Counted from the first letter of the stretch, positions 36,968 to 47,006 are shown. The stretch is DNA of 64,000 nt from Burkholderiales bacterium (GCA_003963115.1 RXJQ01000012.1:54311-118310); one strand, 5' to 3'. Numbers and translations: made by a program. Notes: generated from the letters alone by a model not told the origin.

Positions 36968-37102
36968 GAGCAGGCCAAGGCCGCCATCCTGGACTGGATG
37001 GCCTTCAACCATCACGCTCGTTTGCATTCGGCGCCGGGCTACCTCAGCCCCATGCGGTACGAGCAACGCTGGCTGGCGGCTCAGCGCAATAACGCCGCAT
37101 GA
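36968..37102 (+). pseudogene. C-terminal remnant of an IS3-family transposase (OrfB)
   Basis: The last 44 residues of the frame read EQAKAAILDWMAFNHHARLH and then SAPGYLSPMRYEQRW, the typical end of the integrase core of IS3-group OrfB proteins. Nothing upstream continues the transposase and no terminal repeats were seen. It is the scar of a past insertion between the hydrolase and the TonB receptor genes. Confidence 0.8.
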
Positions 37103-37368
37103 CAAGCCGAGTTCACTAATCCGACATTCATGGGCAACCTCAAATCAGGTGGCGCTCGCGCGACCATGTGCACACGCCAGCGAATTGACTTGCGCCCGCG
37201 TGAGTCAGTAACCACGATGGATACATGGGCACCCAAACCCCCAGGGATGGAAGGCTTAAAGTTGATCCATATCAAGCGCGGCTGAATGTGGCGCATTTCG
37301 CAACCCGGAATGCACGCATCCCCGGGGAATGCAGTTGGGCAATATGCATGGGTCTACAAGGTGTATGC
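37103..37368. other. Region between the IS remnant and the TonB receptor gene
   Basis: No gene is seen in these 266 bases. They should hold the promoter of the receptor-YfiR-kinase operon. An open frame runs into the receptor from 37225, but the extra 48 codons lack signal-peptide character. Confidence 0.4.
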
Positions 37369-39342
37369 ATGGCTGACACGGCTCCAATGCGAATGCGCTG
37401 CTTGTGGCTTGGCATGACATTCACAGCGTCTGCCGCGGCCAATCAATTGCCAGGAGGCAGTCTGGCGGATCTCAGCCTGGAGGAACTCAGCAACATCCAG
37501 GTGGTGTCGGCCTCCAAGCGCGCCCAGGCACTGTCGGATGCGGCGGCTTCCCTTTTCGTCATCACCGCCGATGACATCCGCAGGTCTGGCGCCACCAGCC
37601 TGCCGGAGGCGCTGCGCCTTGCGCCCAATCTGACGGTGGCGCAGATCAGCAACACAGGCTGGTCGGTGAGTGCGCGAGGCTTTAACAGTACGGCCAACAA
37701 GTTGCTCGTTCTCATCGATGGGCGATCCGTCTACACCCCCTTGTTTGCCGGCGTGTTCTGGGACATCCAGGACGTCATGCTCGAAGACGTGGAGCGCATC
37801 GAGGTCATCAGCGGGCCCGGTGGCACGCTGTGGGGCGTCAACGCGGTCAATGGTGTGATCAATGTGATCACGCGTTCTTCGAAAGACACGCAAGGTACGC
37901 TGCTGTCGGCCTCAGGGGGCAATCGCGGGATCGACGTGGGCGCGCGCCATGGAAGCGCGATCAACGATGAGGCCACCTATCGCGTGTATGCACGTCACTT
38001 CACGCGCGACAGAAGCCATCTGGCCAATGGCTCGGACGTGGACGATGCGTGGCAGATGGACGAGGCTGGTTTTCGCTCGGATTGGCAGGGTGCAGCGGAT
38101 CGACTCATGATGGAGGGCCAGGTTCAGCAGGGCGATCATGGCCAGCCTGCACCGGGTTCCATCTCCATCAATGGGGTGCCGTTTACCTTGGGCGACATCA
38201 GGACCAGGACGGCCCATGCGCTGGCGAGATGGGTCCGGCGTCTGCCTGACGACGGCGAACTCAGTGTGCAAGGCTATGTCGACCACTCGGAGCGCGTGGT
38301 GCCGCCCACCTTCGCCGAGAAGCTGGATATCGCCGATCTGCAATGGCAATACGCGCTGCCTCGATCGGGCGCGCAAGCATGGGTGGTGGGCGGCGAATAC
38401 CGCGTCAGTTGGGATCGCCTGGACAACAGCAGCTATTTCGGCTTCCTGCCGGCGGATCTGAGTCAGACCTGGGCCAGCCTGTTTGCGCAAGACGAGGTTG
38501 CCCTGCGACCTGACCTGAACTTGACGCTGGGTGCACGGCTTGAAAGCAATGACTACACCGGGGTGGAGTGGCTGCCAAACATCCGTCTTGCGTGGAAGCC
38601 CCAAACCGAGCATCTGCTGTGGACGGCCTTGTCTCGAACTGTACGGGCACCCTCGCGGCTCGATCGGGATCCCTATGTGCCCTGGCCGTCCACGGTCCCT
38701 TGGCCTGCGAGCCTGGGGCCTCGGCCGACCTATGCCCTTGGGGGTGGGCCTGAGGCGCCATCCGAGGTGGCGCATGTGCTGGAGCTTGGCTATCGAGGGC
38801 AGCCAACGGCCCAGACGTCTCTGTCCATGACGGTCTACCGCGCGCTCTATGACGGCCTGCACACGCAGGAGGTGCGCCAGAGCGCCATGACCTACTATGT
38901 CTTTGAAGGCAATATGAAAGGGGCCGTTGATGGCATTGAAGTATGGGGCAGCTACCAGCCTCTGCCCACGTGGCGGTTGATGGCCGGTTTTTCCGGTCTC
39001 TATCAGCGGCTTGCCCTCAAGCCTGGCAGCACCGATCAAACGCGCCTGGCGGCTGCGCGTGGTCAGGATCCGGCGCAAACCTGGCTGCTCCGGTCTTATT
39101 GGGATCTGCCTGGCAACACCGAGTTGAACATGGCGGTGCGTCATGTCTCCATGCTGCAGACGCCCGATGTTCCCGCCTACCTGGCCTTGGATGTGCGCTA
39201 CGCCTGGCGGATGAGGCCCGGCATGGAATGGGCGCTGACTGGTCGCAATGTGCTGGGCAGTGGCCATGGCGAGTACACGGCCATGGCGACGCGTGCGGAA
39301 ATAGGCCCCGCCTGGGCGGTGCAGTTGGTCACGCAGTTCTAA
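37369..39342 (+). CDS. TonB-dependent outer-membrane receptor
   Basis: A 657-residue outer-membrane protein. A signal peptide of about 25 residues is followed by SLADLSLEELSNIQVVSASK, the opening typical of receptors in this subclass. The plug domain (about residues 50-160) includes VSARGFNSTANKLLVLIDGR and GPGGTLWGVNAVNGVINVI, and a beta-barrel ends in an aromatic residue (VTQF). The start at 37369 follows AAGG at the right spacing. The ligand is unknown. YfiR and a CHASE8-type kinase follow, a recurrent trio suggesting a sensing rather than a simple uptake role. Confidence 0.9.
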   Translation: MADTAPMRMRCLWLGMTFTASAAANQLPGGSLADLSLEELSNIQVVSASKRAQALSDAAASLFVITADDIRRSGATSLPEALRLAPNLTVAQISNTGWSVSARGFNSTANKLLVLIDGRSVYTPLFAGVFWDIQDVMLEDVERIEVISGPGGTLWGVNAVNGVINVITRSSKDTQGTLLSASGGNRGIDVGARHGSAINDEATYRVYARHFTRDRSHLANGSDVDDAWQMDEAGFRSDWQGAADRLMMEGQVQQGDHGQPAPGSISINGVPFTLGDIRTRTAHALARWVRRLPDDGELSVQGYVDHSERVVPPTFAEKLDIADLQWQYALPRSGAQAWVVGGEYRVSWDRLDNSSYFGFLPADLSQTWASLFAQDEVALRPDLNLTLGARLESNDYTGVEWLPNIRLAWKPQTEHLLWTALSRTVRAPSRLDRDPYVPWPSTVPWPASLGPRPTYALGGGPEAPSEVAHVLELGYRGQPTAQTSLSMTVYRALYDGLHTQEVRQSAMTYYVFEGNMKGAVDGIEVWGSYQPLPTWRLMAGFSGLYQRLALKPGSTDQTRLAAARGQDPAQTWLLRSYWDLPGNTELNMAVRHVSMLQTPDVPAYLALDVRYAWRMRPGMEWALTGRNVLGSGHGEYTAMATRAEIGPAWAVQLVTQF

Positions 39343-39348
39343 AAGGCC

Positions 39349-39924
39349 ATGCCCAGCTTGCGCGCCATTCTCAAGCTCTTATGGGTGCGTTGGTGCGGTG
39401 TGAGCGTGGCGATGGTTTTGCTCATGCCGTGCATGGCCCAGGCACAGATCGAGACGCAGACGGTTGAATACCAGGTCAAGGCCGCGTTCCTCTACAAGTT
39501 CGCCGCTTACGTTGAATGGCCAGCTCAGACATTCGATCGAGCAGACAGCCCGTTCGTCATCGCCGTGTTCAATGCCGATTCATTTGCTGACACGCTGGAG
39601 CAAACCACATCGGGCCGACGTGTCAACGGCCATCCATTCGAAATTCGCCGATTGCACAGAGGTACTTCTGCGGCCGGTGCGCAAATCTTGTTTGTACCGC
39701 GTGCGGCCACACCGTCGGATGCCTTGACATTGGCGAAGGGACAAGCCACTTTGATCGTCACGGAGGTGGAACCCGGTGCAAGCAACAGCGGCATGATCAA
39801 TTTCGTATTGGCCGACGACAAAGTCCGCTTTGACATCACCCCCTCTGTTGCCGAACAAAGCAATCTCAAGATCAGCGCGCGTCTCCTGGGCGTGGCGCGC
39901 AAGGTCATCGGGAGGACATCCTGA
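39349..39924 (+). CDS. YfiR-family (DUF4154) periplasmic protein
   Basis: A 191-residue protein with a signal peptide ending near AQA (about residue 32). It shows the family core: [36 protein letters not shown] and [14 protein letters not shown]. In Pseudomonas YfiR is a periplasmic inhibitor of a membrane signalling partner. Here the partner is likely the hybrid kinase whose ATG overlaps this stop by one base (39924). Confidence 0.88.
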   Translation: MPSLRAILKLLWVRWCGVSVAMVLLMPCMAQAQIETQTVEYQVKAAFLYKFAAYVEWPAQTFDRADSPFVIAVFNADSFADTLEQTTSGRRVNGHPFEIRRLHRGTSAAGAQILFVPRAATPSDALTLAKGQATLIVTEVEPGASNSGMINFVLADDKVRFDITPSVAEQSNLKISARLLGVARKVIGRTS

Positions 39925-41930
39925 TGAGCAGGATTGGTCGCTCCCTCAGGCTCAAGCTCATCGTGGTGATTCTGGTGACCACTTTGGTGGCGCTTGTTGT
40001 GGCTATCAGCACGATGATCGTTTATGACTTGCGGGCGTACCAACGCAGTTGGATCGACGACGCGGTCGCCCAGGCCGGTCTGCTGGCAAGAACCACCGCA
40101 CCTGCATTGAGCTTCAATGACGCAAGCACAGCTCGAGAGAACTTGCACTTTCTGCAGTTGACCAAGGTTCGATCAGCCGCCATCTATGATGCCTCGGGCA
40201 ACCTGTTTGCCACATACAGCGCGCCGCACGAGGTAGCGGACTACCCCAAGCTGCCAGGCAGCGACGGTGCCTATGTCGACAGCAACCGAATCGTGGTGTT
40301 CAAACGCATTGTAGAAAACGGCGAAATACTGGGGACCATCTACCTGCGAACCAGCTATGAGCTCTTCGATCGCGTCTATACCTACTCAGGCATTGCGGCA
40401 TTGGTGTTGATCTTCTCCATGCTCGTGGCCCTGATGTTGTCTTCATGGCTGCAGAGGATCATCACCGTACCCGTGTTGGCCATCGCCGATGTAGCCAAGG
40501 AGGTGATCGAACAAGGCACCTTCTCCAGGCGTGCCCGCAAGATCAGCGACGATGAGGTGGGGCTGCTGGTTGAGTCCTTCAACAACATGCTGGCTGAAAT
40601 CGAGCGGCGCACCGGTGAACTGGAGATCTCCAACCGGGACAAGGCACAGGAGGTCGAAGAGAGGCGTCTGGCGCAGCAGGAAGTCATGCGGCTTAACGCA
40701 CAGCTGGAGCACCGTGTTCAGGAGCGCACCCAGCAACTGGAGGCGTCCAACGTCGAATTGGAGAGGGCCAAGGTGCAGGCCGAAAGCGCCAACCGTGCCA
40801 AGTCCGAGTTCCTGTCCAACATGAGCCATGAACTGCGCACACCGCTCAATGCCATCATTGGCTTTGGCCAGTTGTTGACCTCGGACACATTTCCCGTTGA
40901 GCCGGGACGTACCAAAGAGTTCACCGAGCACATCGTCAAGGCAGGCCGGCACTTGCTGGAGCTCATCAACGGCATCTTGAATCTGGCGCAGATCGAGGCG
41001 GGCAAGCTGAGTCTGTCCATAGAACAAGTTGCACTTCAAGAGGTGCTGGCGGATTGTTGGGTCATGATCGAGCCGATGTGCGAACGGCGTGGCATCAAGC
41101 TGCGCATGGATGATGTGGGGGCGCTGCGTGTCGCTGCTGACCGCTTGCGTCTCAAACAAGTCCTGCTCAACCTGCTGTCCAATGCCATCAAGTACAACCG
41201 TGACCATGGCGAGGTATCCGTGACGTGCACCGCGGTCGATGGCGAACATGTCCGCATCGCGGTCCACGACACGGGCATGGGCCTCCACCCTGACCAGTTG
41301 CAGGAGCTGTTTCAGCCGTTCAACCGGCTTGGACAGGAAGCTGGGGCAACCGAAGGAACTGGCATCGGGCTGGTCATGGCCAAGCATCTCGTCGAACTGA
41401 TGGACGGGCAGATCGGCGCCAGCAGCACGGTGGGTGAAGGTAGTACCTTCTGGATCGTGCTCAGAACGGCTGTGCGGCCTGCTGTGACCGCAGCACAGGA
41501 AGTTGAGCTGGCCACAACATGTGCACCAGAGCTGGCGCAATGGGGCCGGTCCACCGTTCTCTATGTTGAGGACAACCCGGACAGCCAGAAGCTGCTCGAG
41601 GAAATACTGAGGTTTCATCAGCACATCGAGCTGATGTCCGCGCCGGATGCGCGCACCGGCATCGAGATGGCCATCGCACACATGCCCCATGTGATCCTGA
41701 TGGACAACAATCTCCCGGGGATGAGTGGTGGGCAGGCCCTGGCTGTCCTGAAGGCGGACACCAGAACGGCTTCGATTCCCGTCATTGCGCTGACCGCGCA
41801 TGCCATGCCGGATGCCATCGCCAGAGGACTGGAAAGAGGATTCTTTCGCTACCTCACCAAACCCATCAATGTGACTGAATTGCTAAAGGCCATCGACCAG
41901 GCCTTGCTGTCCAGGATATCGCACGATTGA
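39924..41930 (+). CDS. Hybrid sensor histidine kinase (CHASE8-HAMP-HisKA-ATPase-receiver)
   Basis: A 668-residue inner-membrane kinase. Membrane segments at about 13-35 and 154-177 flank a periplasmic CHASE8-type domain. HAMP (about 178-230), a coiled coil, HisKA with His302 ([10 protein letters not shown]), an ATPase domain ([16 protein letters not shown]) and a receiver with Asp594 ([10 protein letters not shown]) follow. The coupling to YfiR by a one-base start/stop overlap suggests that YfiR gates its periplasmic domain. No separate output regulator is adjacent. Confidence 0.92.
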   Translation: MSRIGRSLRLKLIVVILVTTLVALVVAISTMIVYDLRAYQRSWIDDAVAQAGLLARTTAPALSFNDASTARENLHFLQLTKVRSAAIYDASGNLFATYSAPHEVADYPKLPGSDGAYVDSNRIVVFKRIVENGEILGTIYLRTSYELFDRVYTYSGIAALVLIFSMLVALMLSSWLQRIITVPVLAIADVAKEVIEQGTFSRRARKISDDEVGLLVESFNNMLAEIERRTGELEISNRDKAQEVEERRLAQQEVMRLNAQLEHRVQERTQQLEASNVELERAKVQAESANRAKSEFLSNMSHELRTPLNAIIGFGQLLTSDTFPVEPGRTKEFTEHIVKAGRHLLELINGILNLAQIEAGKLSLSIEQVALQEVLADCWVMIEPMCERRGIKLRMDDVGALRVAADRLRLKQVLLNLLSNAIKYNRDHGEVSVTCTAVDGEHVRIAVHDTGMGLHPDQLQELFQPFNRLGQEAGATEGTGIGLVMAKHLVELMDGQIGASSTVGEGSTFWIVLRTAVRPAVTAAQEVELATTCAPELAQWGRSTVLYVEDNPDSQKLLEEILRFHQHIELMSAPDARTGIEMAIAHMPHVILMDNNLPGMSGGQALAVLKADTRTASIPVIALTAHAMPDAIARGLERGFFRYLTKPINVTELLKAIDQALLSRISHD

Positions 41931-42000
41931 GTACTTTTTGCAGACTTCCTGGCCTGACCGCTTAAGCGTTCGATGGACGTCAGCAGGAGTGCATCGTTCA

Positions 42001-42831
42001 TCATGTGGTCCTTGTCAGTGCCTGCATCGCCTGGGCGATCTCTGCCTCCGGCGGCATCTCGCTGGATGAGCCAACGCCGTGGAGGAGCCGATCAACGATC
42101 TGGTTGACAGCAAGTTCGCCAGGCAAGCCAGGATGATGTTCTACGGCCAATCTGGCTCTGGCGCGCCCTGTCGCGATGGCGCAGCGCAGCCAGGCCGCGA
42201 CGGGGCGCATCAGTCTGGCGATCTCGTCGGCATTCTCATGGGCGACCTCATCTTCGCGAAAGTAAACCTCCGAGGCAAGCACGCTCGCAAACCTGACGTC
42301 CGCGCGTCCGTTGGACAACGATGTTCGTCTCAGGCCGTCTTGCTCACTGCTCAACATCAAGAGGACGGGGGCTTTGGATGGGAGCGTCCTGACCCACGCG
42401 GTCAGCAAATACCAATCGTCGCCAATGTTCGGAACCGCTTGCATGGCGCCCGTCAACCGCCATCCCCGCCCTGTGTCGCGAGCCAGCAAAGGAGGCAGTG
42501 GCGACTGGGGCCAGGTGGCGGTGCAGGCACCCGATATGTGGCCTTCCAGCAAGAGCGGAAGGCGATAGGACGCCAAGCCGACGTTCTGCGCATGGCGCAG
42601 AAGTTCGATGAAATGGCGCTGCACGGCCAGAACGCATGCCGCCGCAGGTGACCAAGCCGCAAGCCGGGCGACCTCGTGAAAGAAGTCTCGCATGTTGCCG
42701 CCGCTGCCTCCGTGCGCTGCGGGAACCCCGATGCCGAGCAGCCCTTGACGTGCCATCTCGCCCAGCGCGGGTGCGGGGTGGTGGCCTGTAAACGGCGTGT
42801 TCGAGGGGCTGCTGACTGCGTCAGAATTCAT
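42001..42831 (-). CDS. Acyl-CoA dehydrogenase-like protein, short
   Basis: A 276-residue protein with the N-terminal and middle-domain pattern of acyl-CoA dehydrogenases (LGIGVPAAHGGSGGNMRDFF, AACVLAVQRHFIELL), but too short for the full C-terminal helical domain; the residues usually lining FAD are not obvious. It may be a degenerate or accessory flavoprotein. The start at 42831 overlaps the end of the triheme cytochrome gene by 11 bases, so it is cotranscribed with the two cytochromes and might pass electrons to them. Confidence 0.65.
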   Translation of the reverse strand: MNSDAVSSPSNTPFTGHHPAPALGEMARQGLLGIGVPAAHGGSGGNMRDFFHEVARLAAWSPAAACVLAVQRHFIELLRHAQNVGLASYRLPLLLEGHISGACTATWPQSPLPPLLARDTGRGWRLTGAMQAVPNIGDDWYLLTAWVRTLPSKAPVLLMLSSEQDGLRRTSLSNGRADVRFASVLASEVYFREDEVAHENADEIARLMRPVAAWLRCAIATGRARARLAVEHHPGLPGELAVNQIVDRLLHGVGSSSEMPPEAEIAQAMQALTRTT

Positions 42832-44113
42832 GGACATGCAACACATCCAAAGGTCGGACAGCTGGCGCATGATTGCCCCAGGATTGGCGGATATACGTGC
42901 TCACGGCCGCGATCTCTTCACCATTCAAGTCCTGCGAAAACGGCGGCATGCCAAATGGCCGAGGGTTGCCCGCCGTGGTCGGCTGGAAGCCGCCATGGCT
43001 GATGACTTTCACGACGTTGTACGCAGCGTGGAGCGTGACAGCCCGGTTGCCCGCGAGCGCGGGATAGATGCCTGCCACGCCTTCGCCCTGTTCGCCATGG
43101 CAACTCGCACAACGATCGCCATAGATGCGGCGGCCCACTTGCATGACCGCTTGAGGCGCAGATTCGACTTCGTCGGGCGCAGCTTCTTGGCGTGGCAGAG
43201 CCTGAAGGTAGACCGCGATGGCGCGCAAATCGTCTGCGATGAGGTATTGCGTGCTGCGGTACACCACCTCGGCCATGGGCCCCAGCACAGCGCCGCGTGA
43301 CGCCACACCGGTCTGCAACAGCTTGACGACTTCGTCCCGGGGCCACTGCTGCACACCTGCTTCCCGGTCCGATGCCAGTGAGGGTGCATACCAGTTCTGC
43401 ATGGGGATCAGACCACCTCCCAGCTCCAGATCGTTGGAGATGGCGCCCAGCTCATTGCGGCTGGCATGGCAAGCGACGCAATGCCCCAGGCCGCGAACCA
43501 GGTAATGCCCACGGTTCCAGTCAGACGAGCGCCTGGGATCATCTTCATGCAGGGCGGGCTTGAAGTACAAGGCGCGCCAGACGGCTAGAGACGCTTGGAG
43601 CTTGTAGGGAAAGCGCAGATCGTGAGGCCTGTTCGCTTGTTTGACAGGCGGCAGGCTCAGGAAGTAAGCGTACAGGGCGTCGCTGTCGGGTCGGCTCACA
43701 TACGTGTAGTTGGGATAAGGAAAAGCGGGATACAGCAGGCGCCCATCCTTCGAGCGACCGTGGTGCATGGCACGCCAGAACTCGTCCGATGACCAGTTAC
43801 CCAGGCCGGTCTCGCGCTCGGGCGTCAGGTTGGGCGCGTACATCGTGCCGAAGGGCGTCGGAACGGCTTTGCCACCAGCCATGTCGAAGCCGCCACGCGC
43901 CGTGTGGCATGCGGCGCAGTCGCCCACCTTGGCGAGATAGGCACCACGGGCGACCAAGGCTGCATCGGGCCGCGGTGCACCCACCGCTCGACCTTGCTGC
44001 ACCGGTGCTTCACCGCGGATGTTCAGCAAAAGCACGAGCACACCGACGACCACGGCGATCAGCGCAGCCATGGCGGCCCCTTGGCCCAACTTCTTCATCA
44101 GGGAAGCCCTCAT
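42821..44113 (-). CDS. Triheme cytochrome c (alcohol-dehydrogenase-subunit type)
   Basis: A 430-residue protein with an N-terminal membrane segment (about residues 12-31) and three heme c sites: Cys66-x-x-Cys69-His70, Cys212-x-x-Cys215-His216 and Cys335-x-x-Cys338-His339. The layout matches the triheme subunit that carries electrons from periplasmic dehydrogenases to the quinone pool or oxidases. The start ATG at 44113 overlaps the stop of the diheme gene (ATGA), implying translational coupling. No matching large dehydrogenase subunit is adjacent. Confidence 0.88.
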   Translation of the reverse strand: MRASLMKKLGQGAAMAALIAVVVGVLVLLLNIRGEAPVQQGRAVGAPRPDAALVARGAYLAKVGDCAACHTARGGFDMAGGKAVPTPFGTMYAPNLTPERETGLGNWSSDEFWRAMHHGRSKDGRLLYPAFPYPNYTYVSRPDSDALYAYFLSLPPVKQANRPHDLRFPYKLQASLAVWRALYFKPALHEDDPRRSSDWNRGHYLVRGLGHCVACHASRNELGAISNDLELGGGLIPMQNWYAPSLASDREAGVQQWPRDEVVKLLQTGVASRGAVLGPMAEVVYRSTQYLIADDLRAIAVYLQALPRQEAAPDEVESAPQAVMQVGRRIYGDRCASCHGEQGEGVAGIYPALAGNRAVTLHAAYNVVKVISHGGFQPTTAGNPRPFGMPPFSQDLNGEEIAAVSTYIRQSWGNHAPAVRPLDVLHVHEF

Positions 44114-44847
44114 TGCAGTCCGCTCCCGCATGCCAAGGGCAGCGGCTTGATCGGGCCGGCGGCGGGTTTGGTGTCCGCTGGCAAAGCTTGCGCCGCCAGC
44201 CACCCCGCAACGGCGGTGATGTCCTCTGGCGCCAGCTTCTGAGCCACCGTGTGCATGCAATCGGGCTGCACGGCGTGACGCTGCCCCGTGCGCCATGCGC
44301 CGAACTGGGCAACGAGATAGTCTCGTGGCAGCCCCAGCAGGCCAGGAAAGGCCGGCAAGGCGCCCGTCATGCGCTCACCATGGCATTGCACGCAGGAAGG
44401 GATGCCGCGCGCTGTATCGCCATGGAAGACCAATGTGCGGCCCCGTTCGAGTGCCTCCTTGCTCAGCGTGGCCGGCTGTGGCGGCGGATAGGACAAATCG
44501 AGTTCGGCAAAGTAGCGCCCGATCTCGTGCACGTAGTCATCGGACATGTGCTCGACCAAATAAGCCATGGCGCTGTTGTGGCGACGCCCTTCGCGAAAGT
44601 TGATCAGTTGATTGGCGAGGTATCCGGCCGGCTTGCCCGCGATGCGCGGGAAGAAGCCCTGATTGGTGGCCCGGCCTTGCTGACCATGGCACACGGTACA
44701 GGCTTGCATGCGCTGGGCCATGGTGTCTTCCACGATAGGCCGCTTTGCCGGCGTAGAAGGCTGTGCCTGTGCTGACGGTGGCACGAGCCCCAGTGCGCAG
44801 ACCGCTGCCAGCGAAAGCAGGGAGAGCCGCAGCCGATCCATTTCCAT
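44110..44847 (-). CDS. Diheme cytochrome c (c4-like)
   Basis: A 245-residue exported protein with a signal peptide of about 28 residues and two heme c sites at Cys50-x-x-Cys53-His54 and Cys152-x-x-Cys155-His156, each at the start of one half of a tandem-repeat fold as in cytochrome c4. FFPRIAGKPAGYLANQL is a family-typical stretch. It lies in an operon with the DUF2970 gene upstream and the triheme cytochrome downstream. The ATG at 44847 or the one 6 bases later could be used. Confidence 0.88.
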   Translation of the reverse strand: MEMDRLRLSLLSLAAVCALGLVPPSAQAQPSTPAKRPIVEDTMAQRMQACTVCHGQQGRATNQGFFPRIAGKPAGYLANQLINFREGRRHNSAMAYLVEHMSDDYVHEIGRYFAELDLSYPPPQPATLSKEALERGRTLVFHGDTARGIPSCVQCHGERMTGALPAFPGLLGLPRDYLVAQFGAWRTGQRHAVQPDCMHTVAQKLAPEDITAVAGWLAAQALPADTKPAAGPIKPLPLACGSGLQ

Positions 44848-44853
44848 GCCCCT

Positions 44854-45033
44854 TCAGCTGCTGGCCAATCTGGCGACGGTGATCAGCACCAGCACGAAGG
44901 CCGCCGCCAGTGCGACAGCGGTGGCAATCAGCAGCAAGGGATGTGCCTGTGTGATCTCAGATTCGGCCGACGTGCTGCGACGAATGCCGAAAAAGCTCCA
45001 AAGGACCATGCGGATGTAGGTGAGCGGTTTCAT
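44854..45033 (-). CDS. DUF2970 small membrane protein
   Basis: A 59-residue protein starting MKPLTYIRMVLWSFFGIRRS, the conserved opening of DUF2970, followed by one membrane helix (about residues 32-55). Such proteins are common in betaproteobacteria, often near respiratory genes; the function is unknown. It lies 6 bases upstream of the diheme cytochrome gene and is the first gene of that operon. The divergent MocR-type gene starts at 45208. Confidence 0.85.
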   Translation of the reverse strand: MKPLTYIRMVLWSFFGIRRSTSAESEITQAHPLLLIATAVALAAAFVLVLITVARLASS

Positions 45034-45207
45034 GGTGATACCTCATGTGGCCACAACTGTGACACCGACCGTATCAGCGCAACAGACTCAGATGCTGAAA
45101 AAAAATGCATATCAGACCAACTCAGAGCGGGCATTTGTCTATGCCATGACCTCATCCAGTACAGTGCCCAACAATCTTGCACACCTACGTATCAGAGGAA
45201 GCAGACC

Positions 45208-46626
45208 TTGAAGCGCTACGAGCAACTGGCCGAGGAGATCAGCACGCAGATTCAGCAAGGCATCCTGCGCACCGGCGATCGGTTGCCGTCGGTGCGTCAG
45301 GCCAGCAGCGGTCATGGCGTCAGTCCGTCCACGGTGTTCAGTGCTTATTACCTGCTTGAATCGCAGGGCTACATCGAAGCGCGGCCGAGGTCGGGCTATT
45401 ACGTTACCCGTGCCAAGAAGGAACGGCATGCCGAACCACCGTTGTCGCAACCCAGCTCGGACCTTCTCGATGTCGATGTGTCGAAGCTGGTCTTCGAAGT
45501 GCTCGGCCACATCAGGCAGCGGGAGACCGCCCCTTTGGGCTCCGCGTTCCCCAGCCCCGAACTCTTTCCTCTTGAGCGGCTTTCGCGATCCGTGGGACGG
45601 GCCCTGAGGCGACTCGATCCGTGGCAGACGGTGGAGGATCTGGCACCGGGCAGCGAGGGATTGCGGCGCCAACTCTCGTTGCGCTACCTTGCCGCCGGCG
45701 GGAGCGTCGACGTCGGCGAGATCATCGTCACCAACGGGGCGATGGAGGCTTTGAACCTCTCACTGGAGGTTTTGACGCAACCGGGGGATTTGGTGGCTGT
45801 GGAGTCGCCCACCTTCTATGGCGCTTTGCAGGCATTGGAGCGATTGAATCTGCGCGCTGTAGAGGTCGCCACGCACCCACGAACCGGGGTAGACATCGCT
45901 TCACTGAAGCAGGTGCTGGACAAGCATCCCGTCAAGGCATGTTGGTTCATGCCCCACTTTCAAAACCCCCTTGGCAGCTTGATGCCTGAAGCGCAGAAGC
46001 AAGACATGGTCAAGCTGCTTGCCGAGCGGGGCATTCCACTCATCGAAGACGGCGTGTATGACGAGCTTTACTTCGGTGCGCGAAAGCCGTGGCCTGCCAA
46101 GGCATATGACAAGCACGGGCTGGTGCTGCATTGCAGCTCGTTTTCGAAGTGCCTCGCTCCAGGGTACCGGATAGGTTGGGTCGCAGCTGGCCGCTATGCG
46201 GCGGCATTGTCACGGCGCAAGCTGATGACATCGCTTGGTGCGCCCGTGCCCTCACAGGAAGGGCTGCTCGACTTCTTGCAGCACGGTGGCTACGACCTGC
46301 ATCTGCGACGTCTGCGCGAAACCTTGGCTCAGGCGCAAGCGCGTGCGCTCAGGCTTGTGGCAAAGCACTTTCCGGCCGGCACCAAGGTGACCAAGCCGGA
46401 AGGAGGCTACTTCTTGTGGTTGGAGATGCCCGCTCAAGTTGACGCCTTGGCGCTGCATCGCCTGGCGCTGTCTCACAAGATCAGCCTCGCCCCGGGGCAC
46501 TTGTTTTCGGCCGATCACCGACATGCAAACAGCGTGCGACTGAACTACGGTCATCCGGCGGGACGAACGCTCGATGAGGCGATGAAGACGGTGGGGCAGC
46601 TTGCCTGCCGGCTTGCAGATGGCTGA
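45208..46626 (+). CDS. MocR-type regulator (GntR HTH fused to aminotransferase domain)
   Basis: A 472-residue protein. A GntR winged helix (residues 1-70; KRYEQLAEEISTQI, LPSVRQAS) is joined to a PLP-dependent aminotransferase-like domain, with the PLP lysine in SSFSKCLAPGYRIGW. Such regulators sense PLP or amino compounds. The start is taken as TTG at 45208 because AGAGGAAG lies 6 bases before it and the domain begins there; the frame is open upstream, but that sequence overlaps the DUF2970 gene and is not protein-like. It is divergent from the cytochrome operon and may control it. Confidence 0.88.
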   Translation: MKRYEQLAEEISTQIQQGILRTGDRLPSVRQASSGHGVSPSTVFSAYYLLESQGYIEARPRSGYYVTRAKKERHAEPPLSQPSSDLLDVDVSKLVFEVLGHIRQRETAPLGSAFPSPELFPLERLSRSVGRALRRLDPWQTVEDLAPGSEGLRRQLSLRYLAAGGSVDVGEIIVTNGAMEALNLSLEVLTQPGDLVAVESPTFYGALQALERLNLRAVEVATHPRTGVDIASLKQVLDKHPVKACWFMPHFQNPLGSLMPEAQKQDMVKLLAERGIPLIEDGVYDELYFGARKPWPAKAYDKHGLVLHCSSFSKCLAPGYRIGWVAAGRYAAALSRRKLMTSLGAPVPSQEGLLDFLQHGGYDLHLRRLRETLAQAQARALRLVAKHFPAGTKVTKPEGGYFLWLEMPAQVDALALHRLALSHKISLAPGHLFSADHRHANSVRLNYGHPAGRTLDEAMKTVGQLACRLADG

Positions 46627-46681
46627 TGCCTATGCGGCATGTGCCCGGCATCGCGTGCCAGACCAAGTGTGACGCGGATGC

Positions 46682-46816
46682 TCACGGTTCGCCGGTTTTG
46701 TCATTCTCTTTTTTATGCTGCTTCTCTTTGTCGTAATGCCATTTGATCGCGAGAAACATGCCGATGCCGAATACAAGAAGCTTGAATGTCACCAAGACGA
46801 CAGGGATCCATTCCAT
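46682..46816 (-). CDS. Small membrane protein, 44 residues
   Basis: The frame reads MEWIPVVLVTFKLLVFGIGM then a charged tail (KWHYDKEKQHKKENDK). One hydrophobic helix (residues 4-24) followed by a strongly basic end is what a real small inner-membrane protein looks like, and the composition differs from the other frames. It is convergent with the MocR-type gene. No family is recognised. Confidence 0.5.
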   Translation of the reverse strand: MEWIPVVLVTFKLLVFGIGMFLAIKWHYDKEKQHKKENDKTGEP

Positions 46817-47006
46817 GTTTACGTGTTCCAGCTATTCATTGACACCAACTATGGTGAGGCGCACTACTTCACAAACAGCTTCAGAAACGTTGCACCGCCA
46901 CTCACGGAGCTGGACTTTGCGGGAGCCAGTGTGAGAAGTACAGATTCAGATTCGATCAAAAAAACCAGATCAGATGCGGCAGCGTGCGTTGCCGCATACT
47001 TCACGC

